Source: Xenorhabdus khoisanae (GTDB lineage Bacteria > Pseudomonadota > Gammaproteobacteria > Enterobacterales > Enterobacteriaceae). From it: a stretch of DNA of 35,477 bases. The stretch is taken from contig NZ_LFCV01000068.1 in assembly GCF_001037465.1 (NCBI RefSeq), forward strand, positions 1 to 35,477, written 5' to 3'. Shown piece by piece: positions 1 to 7,838 of this stretch. Every line of letters begins with the position of its first letter. Within the stretch, counting starts at the first letter, position 1. Under the pieces are notes generated by a model. It was not told the origin of the DNA, ran no database searches, and worked only from the letters and a program-made list of their open reading frames with translations. The position numbers and the translations under genes are program-made.

Positions 1-2
1 GG

Positions 3-131
3 GTGGTTTCATCGGCTTTGCCATCAACTTGGGCCACAAAAGCGATCGCAGGCGTCAACCAAATGGGACTGCCATTGCACAGTGTATTCCGGGATATTTC
101 CCAGCGCGTTAAGCGATTTTTTTATCCCTGA
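3..131 (+). CDS. C-terminal end of an unrecognised protein (partial)
   Basis: One open frame runs from the window edge to a TGA at 129-131 and gives about 42 residues ending in QRVKRFFYP. The other two plus-strand frames look less protein-like, and the basic, aromatic tail resembles a true C-terminus. The start lies outside the window and I do not recognise the family. The AT-rich DNA that follows marks the left border of an accessory stretch. Confidence 0.4.
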   Translation: MVSSALPSTWATKAIAGVNQMGLPLHSVFRDISQRVKRFFYP

Positions 132-660
132 GCAGAAAACATTTACGCGAACTGTTAATTAGGTTACGGACTGCTCATTAAAGATAGATATTTAAAGTTT
201 ACATTTATGACGAAAGGGAATAATAGAAATTCTTTTTTTTACATTCTCATTATTTATGTATTTAGTTAATATCATAAACCTGTTAAATAGAGTCACGATA
301 TTATCGATATAGTTAGTTAGCTTGATATCTGAACAGCACAAGCCTGATGTCTTGCAGGCTATGCCAATCAATGGTATTGCTGTTTTATATATGTAATGTT
401 TGTTACTCAATGGAAAAAGTGAAGTGGTGAACTGTTTCTGAAGGTTGTTTAAATCATAGACATTAAACGATGATTAAACTGTTTCAGTTTATGTCTATAC
501 TTTAATTTATAACTGAATGAGTTAATAATAAATAAAATTAGGAAGGATTCTGATGCTAATTTTTTCAAGGGTTTTTCTATATTGAAAATAAGAGAGGTAT
601 CTTATTATGTTCATAAGTGGAAGATATTGATATTTTTTAAAAATATAAAAGGGGATTGTA
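132..660. other. AT-rich intergenic stretch without a convincing gene
   Basis: About 530 bases of very AT-rich DNA between the partial gene and the epimerase remnant. The only ORFs are short, low-complexity and have no matching ribosome binding site, so I treat them as chance. The purine-rich AAAAGGGGATTGTA just before 661 could be the ribosome binding site of the epimerase remnant. Nothing else is recognisable. Confidence 0.5.
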
Positions 661-1151
661 ATGTTAAAACTTGGATTTGTCATAGGGACGAGACCTGAGG
701 CAATTAAGTGTGCTATCCCAATTATAGAAATGCGTAAAGATGAACGCTTTGACCCAATTATTATATCTACTGGACAACATGATGAGATGTTACATTCTAC
801 TCTTTCAGTATTTGGAATAACAGCAGATATAGATTTGAAAGTTATGCGCGAAAGACAAACCATTTCGGGTGTAACACATAGAATATTAGAAGGATTATCT
901 AAAGTTCCTATAATACAGGAAATTGATGCAATCGTTGTGCATGGAGATACTGCTTCCACTGTTGCGGGAGCATTGTATGGTTTCCAAAATAGAATCCCTG
1001 TAATTCATATTGAAGCCGGATTACGTAGTGGAAATCTTTATTCTCCTTTTCCTGAAGAGGGTAATCGGCGTCTGGTAGCACAAATAAGTTCATTGCACCG
1101 ACCCATTTTTTAATAAAAAATGTTTATGTAGTAAAGAGACAGATATGTTGA
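661..1151 (+). pseudogene. UDP-N-acetylglucosamine 2-epimerase remnant (WecB/NeuC-like), frameshifted and truncated
   Basis: The first 145 residues are a clear N-terminal half of a non-hydrolysing UDP-GlcNAc 2-epimerase, a family that makes UDP-ManNAc for surface polysaccharides. Visible signatures are GTRPEAIK near the start, TGQH, VHGDTAST and HIEAGLRSGNLYSPFPEEGN. The frame breaks after SSLH at about 1096. Skipping to the next frame restores family-like sequence (PTHFLIKNVYVVK) up to a TGA at 1149-1151. The family is normally about 370 residues, so the whole C-terminal half is gone. A 7-base deletion between TTGCA repeats would explain the break (inference). Certainly non-functional as an epimerase; the exact subfamily is uncertain. 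Confidence 0.8.
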
Positions 1152-1213
1152 AACAACCTTCTTTGACAAAGATATCTTCTTTAATATCAAATAGTAAATA
1201 ATGGACAAGTAGA

Positions 1214-1381
1214 ATGAAAATAACAGGGGCTAACCATCAAAGATTATTAGAATTTTCAAATGATTTATTACCATCTATAGTTGATTTTGATGAAGGTAAT
1301 TTATCTCTTGAAGCACGAATCGTTCTACATCTCAACCAGATTAAGCGGGATGTGACTTCTGGAGATGCTCATGAAGCGTAG
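1214..1381 (+). CDS. Small ORF of 55 codons upstream of the first SDR
   Basis: ATG at 1214 opens a 55-residue frame beginning MKITGANHQRLLEF and ending in TSGDAHEA. A GGAC element lies about 9 bases upstream. The composition is ordinary and soluble (acidic and basic residues mixed, no membrane segment). The stop TAG at 1379-1381 overlaps the preferred start of the next gene by 11 bases, which suggests translational coupling. I do not recognise a family. It may be a genuine small protein or the surviving end of a larger lost gene. Confidence 0.35.
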   Translation: MKITGANHQRLLEFSNDLLPSIVDFDEGNLSLEARIVLHLNQIKRDVTSGDAHEA

Positions 1382-2159
1382 TTTAGTTGGTGAGATAGTT
1401 ATAATCACTGGGGCAGGTTCGGGTATCGGGCTTGCTGCTACCACTGAATTTTTAAAAGAGGGGGCATATGTTATTGGAGGAGATATTAATCTAGAGCAAC
1501 TTTATGAATTGCAGGAAGACAAATTCTTATTTCCTTATCAGTTTGATGTCAGAAATCCTTCAGATATTGATGGTCTTATCAATACAGTCATCAGTAAATT
1601 CGGGAGGATAGATATTCTGATTAATAATGCTGCATTAGTAGAGCCTAGGGAGAGTTTTCTTGATGTAACAGATGATGATTGGCATTCTACAATCGAAATC
1701 AATCTGCTTGGCTACATTCGAATGGCCCGGAGTGTATTACCTTATATGCGTAATCAAAAAAAGGGTATTTTACTCCATATAGCTTCTGAAGCAGCATTAA
1801 TGCCAAATTTAAATCTTCCTGATTATAGTATCTTGAAATCTTCAATTCTAACGCTATCTAAAGTGATATCACGGGAGTTTGGCAAATATGGTATTCGCTC
1901 CAATGTTATCTCTCCTGCTTTTATTCATACCGCTATCTACGATAAGCCTAAGGGGTTGATAGCCCAGCTTGAACAAAAATATAAAGTTGGACGTGAAGAG
2001 GCATTACAACGCTACATCAAAGAAGTTGATATTGCTGTTGGTAGGCTAGGGCGACCTGAAGAAGTGGCGGCTTTACTCTCATTTTTGGCTTCAGAATCCG
2101 CTGCATTTATCACTGGTGCAAATTATTTAGTAGATGGCGGAGTGACTCCTTTTATCTAA
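1371..2159 (+). CDS. Short-chain dehydrogenase/reductase (classical SDR)
   Basis: A classical SDR of 262 residues. The cofactor motif TGAGSGIG lies near residue 13, the structural NNAA in the middle, the catalytic serine in HIASEAALM, and the YxxxK motif as YSILK; the C-terminal VDGG motif is present. ATG 1371 is preferred over ATG 1365 because GGAG at 1361-1364 is six bases upstream of it. The alternative start adds only two residues. The gene is followed 54 bases later by a second, distinct SDR, and the pair probably acts in one pathway. The substrate cannot be read from the sequence. The gene is AT-rich, consistent with acquired DNA. Confidence 0.85.
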   Translation: MKRSLVGEIVIITGAGSGIGLAATTEFLKEGAYVIGGDINLEQLYELQEDKFLFPYQFDVRNPSDIDGLINTVISKFGRIDILINNAALVEPRESFLDVTDDDWHSTIEINLLGYIRMARSVLPYMRNQKKGILLHIASEAALMPNLNLPDYSILKSSILTLSKVISREFGKYGIRSNVISPAFIHTAIYDKPKGLIAQLEQKYKVGREEALQRYIKEVDIAVGRLGRPEEVAALLSFLASESAAFITGANYLVDGGVTPFI

Positions 2160-2213
2160 TTACAGAAATAGATTAAGACTCAGCTTGTCTAGTGAAGATG
2201 AATAGAGGTTTAT

Positions 2214-2999
2214 ATGAATATAAATTTAGAAGGGAAAATTGCATTAGTCACGGGGTCAACAGCAGGCATTGGGTTAGCCATTGCGCACAGTCTATATAAA
2301 GCAGGTGCCTCCGTTATTTTAAATGGAAGAAGTGAAGAGCGGTTAATTCAGGCAGTTAATAAATTTAATGGTTCAGATCGCGTTTTTACTGTAGCCGCTG
2401 ATGTCGGAACCAGAGAAGGATGTGAATTAATTAATCAGAAATTTCCGGATATTGATATCCTGATTAATAACGCTGGAATATTTTCCCCTAAGCCAATTTT
2501 TGAAATCAGGGATGAGGAATGGCTTGACTATTTTAATATCAATGTCCTAAGTGGGATTCGTCTGGCACGTTCATATATTCCACTCATGATAGAGAAAAAG
2601 TGGGGGCGCGTGGTATTTATTTCCAGTGAATCAGCCTTACAGATACCGCTAGAAATGCCACATTATGGCCTGACCAAGACCGCCCAAGTCGCAGCAGCAA
2701 GAGGATTCGCCCAAGCCGCTGCTGGAACAGGAGTCACCGTCAATAGTGTTCTACCCGGGCCAACTGAAAGTGAAGGGGTTGAACGATTTGTTAGAGAACT
2801 TATCACGGATCCTACACTTTCAATTGAGGAAGCGGGAAAACGCTTTATTGAGACAGCACGTCCCGCATCGTTGCTGGGGCGGTTGGCAACAGCTGAAGAA
2901 GTTGCTAATGCCGTTGTTTTTTTAACTTCACCACTGGCTTCTGCAATAACCGGTACTGCTTTACGTGTTGATGGTGGCGTCATTCAAAGTATTTTGTAA
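2214..2999 (+). CDS. Second short-chain dehydrogenase/reductase
   Basis: A 261-residue classical SDR with TGSTAGIG near residue 14, NNAG, the catalytic serine in ISSESALQ and YGLTK as the YxxxK motif. The C-terminus carries the usual ITGTALRVDGG segment. AGAGGT six bases before the ATG acts as the ribosome binding site. It probably shares a transcript with the upstream SDR. A LysR gene converges on it and an MFS exporter lies beyond, so the four genes look like a regulated metabolic or detoxification unit (inference). The substrate is unknown. Confidence 0.87.
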   Translation: MNINLEGKIALVTGSTAGIGLAIAHSLYKAGASVILNGRSEERLIQAVNKFNGSDRVFTVAADVGTREGCELINQKFPDIDILINNAGIFSPKPIFEIRDEEWLDYFNINVLSGIRLARSYIPLMIEKKWGRVVFISSESALQIPLEMPHYGLTKTAQVAAARGFAQAAAGTGVTVNSVLPGPTESEGVERFVRELITDPTLSIEEAGKRFIETARPASLLGRLATAEEVANAVVFLTSPLASAITGTALRVDGGVIQSIL

Positions 3000-3007
3000 G
3001 ATGAAAG

Positions 3008-3045
3008 GAACAAGTCGGGATGATGATAATTTTACTGACTTGTTC
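3008..3045. terminator. Hairpin between convergent SDR and LysR genes
   Basis: GAACAAGTC at 3008-3016 pairs perfectly with GACTTGTTC at 3037-3045 around a 20-base loop. It sits between the stop of the second SDR and the stop of the LysR gene, the position of a bidirectional terminator. There is no strong T-run on either side, so efficiency is uncertain. Confidence 0.4.
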
Positions 3046-3047
3046 AG

Positions 3048-3956
3048 TTACTTATCCCAAGGGGGAATTTTCCACTCTTCGGTGAGGAATTCAATAAAAC
3101 TTTTGATACGTTGTGGAACTGGTCGCTTCCCCGCCCTTACTACATTAATTGGAGAAGTTTCTTCTTGCCATTCTGGCAAGATTTGGATGAGTTTATTTGA
3201 GCGAATTAAACCTGCTACATCCCAGGTTTCTCGAAGTGCTATACCCAGACCTGCGGCACACCACGTTCGTAAGACATCACCATTATTGGCGATTAAATCA
3301 CTGGAGAGTGAAATGGCTTTCGTGTTTTTTTTGTTGTGAAGTGACCATATTGTACTTTTATTTCCAGAGGCGGAAAAAAGCAGGCAGTTATGGTTAGCTA
3401 GCTCTTCTGGATCCTGAGGTTCACCATGTAGTTTGAGGTAATTAGGTGATGCAACTAAAATTCGTTTGTTCTCTGATAATCGTCTGGCAATTAAACGTGA
3501 ATCAGTCAAATTTGCCACTCTGATAGCTAAATCCATTTCGGCCTTATAAAGATCAACAACTTTGTCTGTCAAATGTAAGATGAATCCTACCGATGGATAT
3601 TTCTTTCTAAACTCTGCAATTGCTTCTGTTACATAGGTCCGACCAAGCGGTACTGGCGCGGTAAGTCGAATCAAACCTGTGAGAGACTCATTTCCATCTT
3701 TGGCAATTTCAGCCGCTTCTTCCACCAGAGTTAATGCAGCCCTCACTTTTTCAGCGATTAATTTGCCTTCAGGTGTAATGCGTAGTGAGCGGGTATTTCG
3801 TACAAAGAGAACGATTCCAAGGTTTTTCTCTAGGCGTGCAATTTGCTTACTGACCGTGGTAGGAGATAACCCCAAAGTTCGGGCAGCAGCGGTGAAACTG
3901 CCTGTGTCGATGATTCTGATAAATACACTTAAGTCTTCAAGGTTACGCAAGACCAT
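3048..3956 (-). CDS. LysR-type transcriptional regulator
   Basis: A 302-residue LysR family protein. The N-terminal winged helix-turn-helix spans about residues 6-65, with the typical GSFTAAARTLGLSPTTVSKQ recognition region, and a substrate-binding domain follows from about residue 90. AGGAG lies eight bases before the ATG. It is divergent from the MFS exporter with 124 bases between them and convergent with the SDR pair. LysR proteins usually control the divergent neighbour, so it probably regulates the exporter and perhaps the dehydrogenases. The inducer is unknown. Confidence 0.9.
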   Translation of the reverse strand: MVLRNLEDLSVFIRIIDTGSFTAAARTLGLSPTTVSKQIARLEKNLGIVLFVRNTRSLRITPEGKLIAEKVRAALTLVEEAAEIAKDGNESLTGLIRLTAPVPLGRTYVTEAIAEFRKKYPSVGFILHLTDKVVDLYKAEMDLAIRVANLTDSRLIARRLSENKRILVASPNYLKLHGEPQDPEELANHNCLLFSASGNKSTIWSLHNKKNTKAISLSSDLIANNGDVLRTWCAAGLGIALRETWDVAGLIRSNKLIQILPEWQEETSPINVVRAGKRPVPQRIKSFIEFLTEEWKIPPWDK

Positions 3957-3980
3957 TAGTGACTCCTTATCATAAGTTTT

Positions 3981-3995
3981 TATCCATTATGGATA
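3981..3995. promoter_or_regulatory. Candidate LysR operator
   Basis: TATCCATTATGGATA is a perfect 7+1+7 palindrome in the 124-base divergent region between the LysR gene and the MFS gene. Its position about 25 bases before the LysR start is where autoregulatory LysR sites are often found. The assignment rests on position and symmetry only. Confidence 0.45.
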
Positions 3996-4080
3996 TTTAT
4001 TGCACTAAATGAAAGCATGATACTTATTACTCATCTCAAATTTAGACTGAGGCATTTTTAGCGTATAAGGAGAATCTCCA

Positions 4081-5274
4081 ATGCCATTCGTGATATATAT
4101 ATTTTCGCTTTGTGCATTTGCGATAGGGTTTACAGAATTCATCACTATTGGACTGATATCTGTGATGTCAGTAGATCTTGGCGTCGATGTAACCAGTATT
4201 GGGTTAACTGTGACAGCCTATGCGTTAGGTGTTGTGATTGGGGCACCCATTTTGACGGCACTGGCCTCTAATTGGTCGCGAAAACGCTTACTTCTTACTG
4301 CAATGCTGGCATTTACACTGGGAAATCTAATAGCAGCCGCATCAACAAATTTGGTTCCTCTTTTAGCTGCCCGTTTATTATCTGGTCTGGCACATGGCGT
4401 TTTTTTTGCTGTGGCTTCTGGTGTTGCGACTCGTTTGGTTCCGTCTGAACGTGCTGGTACTGCTCTGGCTTGGGTATTCGGTGGTGTCACTATTGCCATG
4501 TCTTTAGGTGTTCCTGTAGGAACTTGGCTGGGCAGTATACTAAATTGGCATGTCATATTTTTAATTATCGCTGCTTGTGGATTGATTGGAGCGATTGGCA
4601 TTGGATTCAAGATGCCAAAAGATGCCGGAGAGCCGGTTATTAAAGTATCTGCTAGCTGGCGCCATCTTATTATCCTTTTTGATCGGCGTTTACTGGCAGG
4701 GGCAAGCGTTCCAATGCTTTCCTATACCGCTTCATTTGCTCTGTACACATTTATTACCCCTATACTCTTGACGATTACAGGAGTCAGTGTTGAAACCGCC
4801 AGTGGAGTATTGCTTGCTTACGGTATTGGAGCCGCTGTTGGTACAGTTTGGGGAGGAAGACTAACAGATCGACAAGGAATGGATTTTGCCTCACTTATTC
4901 TTCTTATTGGTATTGCCGTTGTATTGGTGGCGATGAGTTTCAGTCTTACCAATTCTGTACTGATGATTGGTTTAGTCGCTTTACTTGGGTTGGCAACTTA
5001 TGGGGCAATTCCACCGTTGCAGTCAAGGATACTTATGCTGGCAGAACGGCACACACCATATGCAATGGATATCGCTTCGGGCATGAATATCGCGGCTTTT
5101 AATGCCGGGGTTGTTCTGGGGTCTGTTATTGGTGGTACTACAGTACGAGAGTGGGGATTAGAAACGCTAACATGGGTAGGTGCAGGAATGGGTGTATTGG
5201 CTATCGTATCTCTTGTGTGGCAAATGGTTATTCCATCCATGCGTGAGCAACGTTCAATCTCTAACTCACTATAA
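4081..5274 (+). CDS. MFS exporter of the DHA1 type (AraJ/YdhP-like)
   Basis: A 397-residue protein with about twelve hydrophobic segments and the layout of the DHA1 drug or sugar efflux family. It opens with the GFTEFITIGL segment typical of AraJ/YdhP-like proteins. A motif-A-like NWSRKRLLL follows TM2, and RLLSGLAHGVFF and PVGTWLG lie in the region of the antiporter motif C. AAGGAG nine bases before the ATG supports the start. It lies in the inner membrane and probably exports a small molecule by proton antiport. Its context (divergent LysR, nearby SDR genes) suggests export of a compound handled by those enzymes. The substrate is not predictable. Confidence 0.85.
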   Translation: MPFVIYIFSLCAFAIGFTEFITIGLISVMSVDLGVDVTSIGLTVTAYALGVVIGAPILTALASNWSRKRLLLTAMLAFTLGNLIAAASTNLVPLLAARLLSGLAHGVFFAVASGVATRLVPSERAGTALAWVFGGVTIAMSLGVPVGTWLGSILNWHVIFLIIAACGLIGAIGIGFKMPKDAGEPVIKVSASWRHLIILFDRRLLAGASVPMLSYTASFALYTFITPILLTITGVSVETASGVLLAYGIGAAVGTVWGGRLTDRQGMDFASLILLIGIAVVLVAMSFSLTNSVLMIGLVALLGLATYGAIPPLQSRILMLAERHTPYAMDIASGMNIAAFNAGVVLGSVIGGTTVREWGLETLTWVGAGMGVLAIVSLVWQMVIPSMREQRSISNSL

Positions 5275-5300
5275 TTATCCTGAGCTTTCGCGTTGAGTAT

Positions 5301-5323
5301 AAAAAAGCCCGCTTTGGCCGGGT
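5301..5323 (-). terminator. Weak orphan terminator-like element
   Basis: On the minus strand a short CCCG/CGGG stem with a 7-base loop is followed by six T. No minus-strand gene ends here, so it may be a remnant of a gene lost when the region to the left was rearranged. Confidence 0.25.
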
Positions 5324-5398
5324 CCCATTCATTGAATTTCAGTTGATGGTGAGTTTCAACTGAAAAAACGCATAAATTACAGCCATACATGAATGATA

Positions 5399-5418
5399 TG
5401 CCCGTTGCATAACGGGCA
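5399..5418. repeat. Perfect 8-bp stem palindrome upstream of yhbT
   Basis: TGCCCGTT and AACGGGCA pair around GCAT. It lacks a T-run on both strands, so it is not an obvious terminator. It lies just before the decayed 5' end of yhbT. Its function is unknown. Confidence 0.4.
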
Positions 5419-5428
5419 AAATACCCCG

Positions 5429-5899
5429 CATGTTCAAAAAATAGCTTGCCCGGAAATTTGTTCTGTAGACGTTTTGTGATAAGGGATTTATTATCGATTC
5501 TTGATGTAGGATCGGGAAATACAGCTGGCGTTTTTAACTTCCCGTTGGTTGAAGGTGGAAATACGGGATCTCGGCTTACACTGGTTCATCAGTATGCAGG
5601 GTAATCGTTTGGTTGTCAGGCAGCATGCGAGTAAAGACGTCAGTTTTAGTGGTAATGCAAATGATTTCATTCTTATTGCTGCCCGCAGGGAAGATCCTGA
5701 TACACTGTTTTTTCAGCGTCGTTTACGGATTGAAGGAAACACAGAATTGGGACTGCATGTAAAAAATTTGATGGATTCCATTGAATTGGAGTCTATGCCA
5801 TCCATTCTTCGCTTTGGTTTATTGCGTCTGGCTGAATTTATCAAAGCGGGACAGAAAGAGGGCGTTGATCAGAACGATCGCGCGTTATCGTCATGTTAA
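5429..5899 (+). pseudogene. yhbT: YhbT-like SCP2 sterol-binding domain protein with decayed N-terminus
   Basis: The open part from TTG 5549 gives 116 residues that match the C-terminal two thirds of YhbT, including ARREDPDTLFFQRRLRIEG and VKNLMDSIELE. E. coli YhbT is about 174 residues. Reading backwards in frame adds DREIQLAFLTSRW, which also fits the family, but a TAG at 5507-5509 stops it. Further upstream another frame reads FKK, stop, LARKFVL, stop, TF, which weakly fits the missing N-terminal helix. Two TAG codons and a shift therefore interrupt the gene. The SCP2 core could still be made from TTG 5549, but there is no good ribosome binding site. YhbT function is poorly known; it is an SCP2-fold protein always next to the acetyltransferase YhbS. 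Confidence 0.7.
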
Positions 5900-6411
5900 T
5901 CAGGGTCGAAATTCCAGTTGATGCTATGGGGATTGATCGTTTATTACGTCAGTCTTTTGAGACATCGGCAGAAGCTGAGTTAGTGAGTCAATTAAGAGAA
6001 GATGGCTTGTTGACATTGGGCATTGTTGCGACTGACGATGAAGGTCATGTGATTGGCTATGTCGGTTTCACGCCTGTTGATATCAATGGTGCGGATCATC
6101 AATGGGTTGGTTTGGCATCATTAGCGGTGGAGGAACAGTACCGTCATCATGGTCTCAGTGAAAAATTGGTGTATGAAGGGCTGGATAGCCTGAATGAATT
6201 TGGATATAGCGCGGTTGTTGCACTGGGAGATCTTGAATATTACGGCCGTTTTGGTTTTAAACTTGCTAATGAATATCAATTATCTTGCGAATGGCCTGAT
6301 TGCGAGAATTATTTCCTGATCTACACGCTGGCTGATATTTCACTGAGTGATTGTCATGGTCAGGTTACTTATCCTGCCCATTTTGAGAATCTATGGTCTC
6401 TGCCAAAATGA
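5893..6411 (+). CDS. yhbS: GNAT family N-acetyltransferase YhbS
   Basis: A 172-residue GNAT protein that matches E. coli YhbS. The acetyl-CoA binding region is [20 protein letters not shown], with the family's Q/RxxGxG/A loop in variant form, and [16 protein letters not shown] is the typical C-terminal strand and helix. The start overlaps the yhbT reading frame by seven bases, as expected for a coupled pair. A strong terminator follows at 6488-6519. The substrate is unknown. Confidence 0.88.
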   Translation: MLIRVEIPVDAMGIDRLLRQSFETSAEAELVSQLREDGLLTLGIVATDDEGHVIGYVGFTPVDINGADHQWVGLASLAVEEQYRHHGLSEKLVYEGLDSLNEFGYSAVVALGDLEYYGRFGFKLANEYQLSCEWPDCENYFLIYTLADISLSDCHGQVTYPAHFENLWSLPK

Positions 6412-6751
6412 TTGTCTCTTCAAGGCTCTCTGATTGAGTAAAAAACTTCTCAGATAAGCCGTTTTCTATCAAATAAGTCGTTATGCAGGGAGGCTGATTC
6501 TGAATCAGCCTCCCTTTTTGCTGTTTATTCAGCTTTTTCACACGGTATTCAACTTTCAGCGCCATGCTGCGATCCCCGACCAAACTTTGATAAACCAATG
6601 TCAATGGTGCTTTCCCCCTGAGGGCTTTTGCACCTTTTCCTGATGCATGTTGCATAAATCGGCGGGATACATCTGTTGTGATCCCAGTATATAAGGTGCC
6701 ATTTTGTGCCCTGATCAGGTAGAGATACCAGTGAGATACTTTAATTTTCAT
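6365..6751 (-). CDS. yhbQ: GIY-YIG nuclease family protein YhbQ with extended C-terminus
   Basis: A single GIY-YIG domain: [18 protein letters not shown] begins near residue 7, with the family pattern YLI...LYTGIT, the conserved arginine in DVSRRFMQH, and [14 protein letters not shown] at about residues 69-82. E. coli YhbQ is about 100 residues; this one is 128. The extra C-terminal part is encoded by the yhbS terminator hairpin and then by the antisense of the last codons of yhbS (47-base convergent overlap). These proteins are small DNA nucleases linked to DNA damage tolerance. Confidence 0.88.
   Translation of the reverse strand: MKIKVSHWYLYLIRAQNGTLYTGITTDVSRRFMQHASGKGAKALRGKAPLTLVYQSLVGDRSMALKVEYRVKKLNKQQKGRLIQNQPPCITTYLIENGLSEKFFTQSESLEETIILAETIDSQNGQDK
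6488..6519 (+). terminator. Rho-independent terminator of yhbTS, inside yhbQ
   Basis: A perfect 13-bp stem (GGGAGGCTGATTC with GAATCAGCCTCCC, one base between the arms) is followed by TTTTT on the plus strand. It ends the yhbT-yhbS transcript 76 bases after the yhbS stop. It lies wholly within the reading frame of the convergent gene yhbQ. Confidence 0.9.
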
Positions 6752-7023
6752 TATTTAATTTTAATAGTTCCGAAAGTTTAATTACAGTGTGAAATTAATG
6801 TGTCGTTAAGTTTTAGGCTGATTTTTTTGTGATTTTCTGATTTAACAATATGAATTTATTAATAATATATGCAATGAGGCGTCTTTGGATAGCTATTGTT
6901 GTTCAAAATAATTGAAAAAATATAGCAACAATTGCTAATTATCATATTCGAAACAAGCGTATAACATGGTCTGCGTCACGGGGGGATAAGCCCTATTGTA
7001 TAAAGTGAGTAGAGGAGCAAAAT

Positions 7024-7275
7024 ATGAAAAATGTAAAAAATATCGTCGCTGGTTTAGCATTATGTGCGGTTTCATTTGGTTCACTTGCAGCAACTGAAGT
7101 TCAAATTGCTAAGGGAGATAAAATTGGTGTTGTCTCAGTAACTGGTGCCGCCACATTAGATAGCCTGACTGTAGAGTTATCCAAAAAAGCTGACAAAGCT
7201 GGCGCGAAATATTTCCGTGTTGTTTCAGCAAATGGTCAGAATAAACTCAATGGAGTTGCTGAAATTTATAAATAA
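7024..7275 (+). CDS. YdgH/BhsA/McbA-like (DUF1471) periplasmic protein
   Basis: An 83-residue protein with a signal peptide (MKNVKNIVAGLALCAVSFGSLA, cleaved after about residue 22) and a mature part of about 60 residues with the DUF1471 pattern: KIGVVSVTGA, the LSKKADKAGAKYFRV helix and a C-terminal GVAEIYK strand. E. coli homologues such as YhcN and BhsA are periplasmic or outer-membrane associated and are induced by acid, peroxide or metal stress. GAGGAG precedes the ATG. The long 5' region (272 bases after the divergent yhbQ) is AT-rich and probably carries the stress promoter. It is closest to YhcN by feel, but the exact paralogue is uncertain. Confidence 0.85.
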   Translation: MKNVKNIVAGLALCAVSFGSLAATEVQIAKGDKIGVVSVTGAATLDSLTVELSKKADKAGAKYFRVVSANGQNKLNGVAEIYK

Positions 7276-7313
7276 TTTATAGTGTTCCATGCAGCCCACC
7301 TTGGTATATTGAG

Positions 7314-7364
7314 TCGAACATAGAACACGAAGCTGGTTAAATTTCCAGTCGTGTTCTGTTCCGA
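7314..7364. repeat. Long imperfect hairpin between the DUF1471 gene and yhbP
   Basis: AGAACACGA and CTGG on the left (7322-7336) pair with CCAG and TCGTGTTCT on the right (7345-7357) around TTAAATTT, with a two-base bulge. Outside this core TCGAACA and TGTTCCGA add further pairing. There is no T-run. It could be an mRNA-stabilising structure or a weak terminator. Confidence 0.55.
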
Positions 7365-7392
7365 ACAGGCTAAAATAACAGTATGGAACCAT

Positions 7393-7824
7393 ATGAATTC
7401 AAATAAAGAAAATTTAATAATTAGTCAATATCTCGCTAAACAACATGTATTCACGCTTTGCACTTCTTCGACTCAAGATTTATGGTGTGCGAGCTGTTTC
7501 TATGTCTTTGATGCCGACAACATGGCATTTTGGTTTATGACTGAATCTGATACCCGGCATGGTCAAATCATGCAGCAAAATCCTGTCGTTGCAGGCACTG
7601 TTGCTGACCAAACCCGCAATATTGCTCACATTAAGGGTATCCAATTTCGTGGTGAAGTGATTCTGCTGACAGGTGAAGCTGAAACTGCGGCCAGAGCGCA
7701 TTATTGCCACCATTTTCCCATCGCCTTAACAGCCAAGACCCCTATCTGGCAGCTTAACCTGAATGAAATCAAAATGGTGAATAACACGCTGGGTTTTGGT
7801 AAAAAATTGCACTGGCAACGTTAA
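7393..7824 (+). CDS. yhbP: UPF0306 family protein YhbP (flavin-reductase-like split barrel)
   Basis: 143 residues, close to the 147 of E. coli YhbP. The family has a split-barrel fold similar to pyridoxamine-phosphate oxidases and FMN-binding proteins. The conserved segments are [34 protein letters not shown] and [22 protein letters not shown]. The start is set at ATG 7393, since the upstream GTG frame would add residues inside the hairpin and has no family match. It converges with nrdG, 14 bases between stops. Biochemical role unknown. Confidence 0.87.
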   Translation: MNSNKENLIISQYLAKQHVFTLCTSSTQDLWCASCFYVFDADNMAFWFMTESDTRHGQIMQQNPVVAGTVADQTRNIAHIKGIQFRGEVILLTGEAETAARAHYCHHFPIALTAKTPIWQLNLNEIKMVNNTLGFGKKLHWQR

Positions 7825-7838
7825 TGCTACCGTAACTA

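Noticed and set aside
192-410. 72-codon minus-strand frame near the left end
   Set aside because: Low-complexity translation, AT-rich DNA and no ribosome binding site; no family resemblance.
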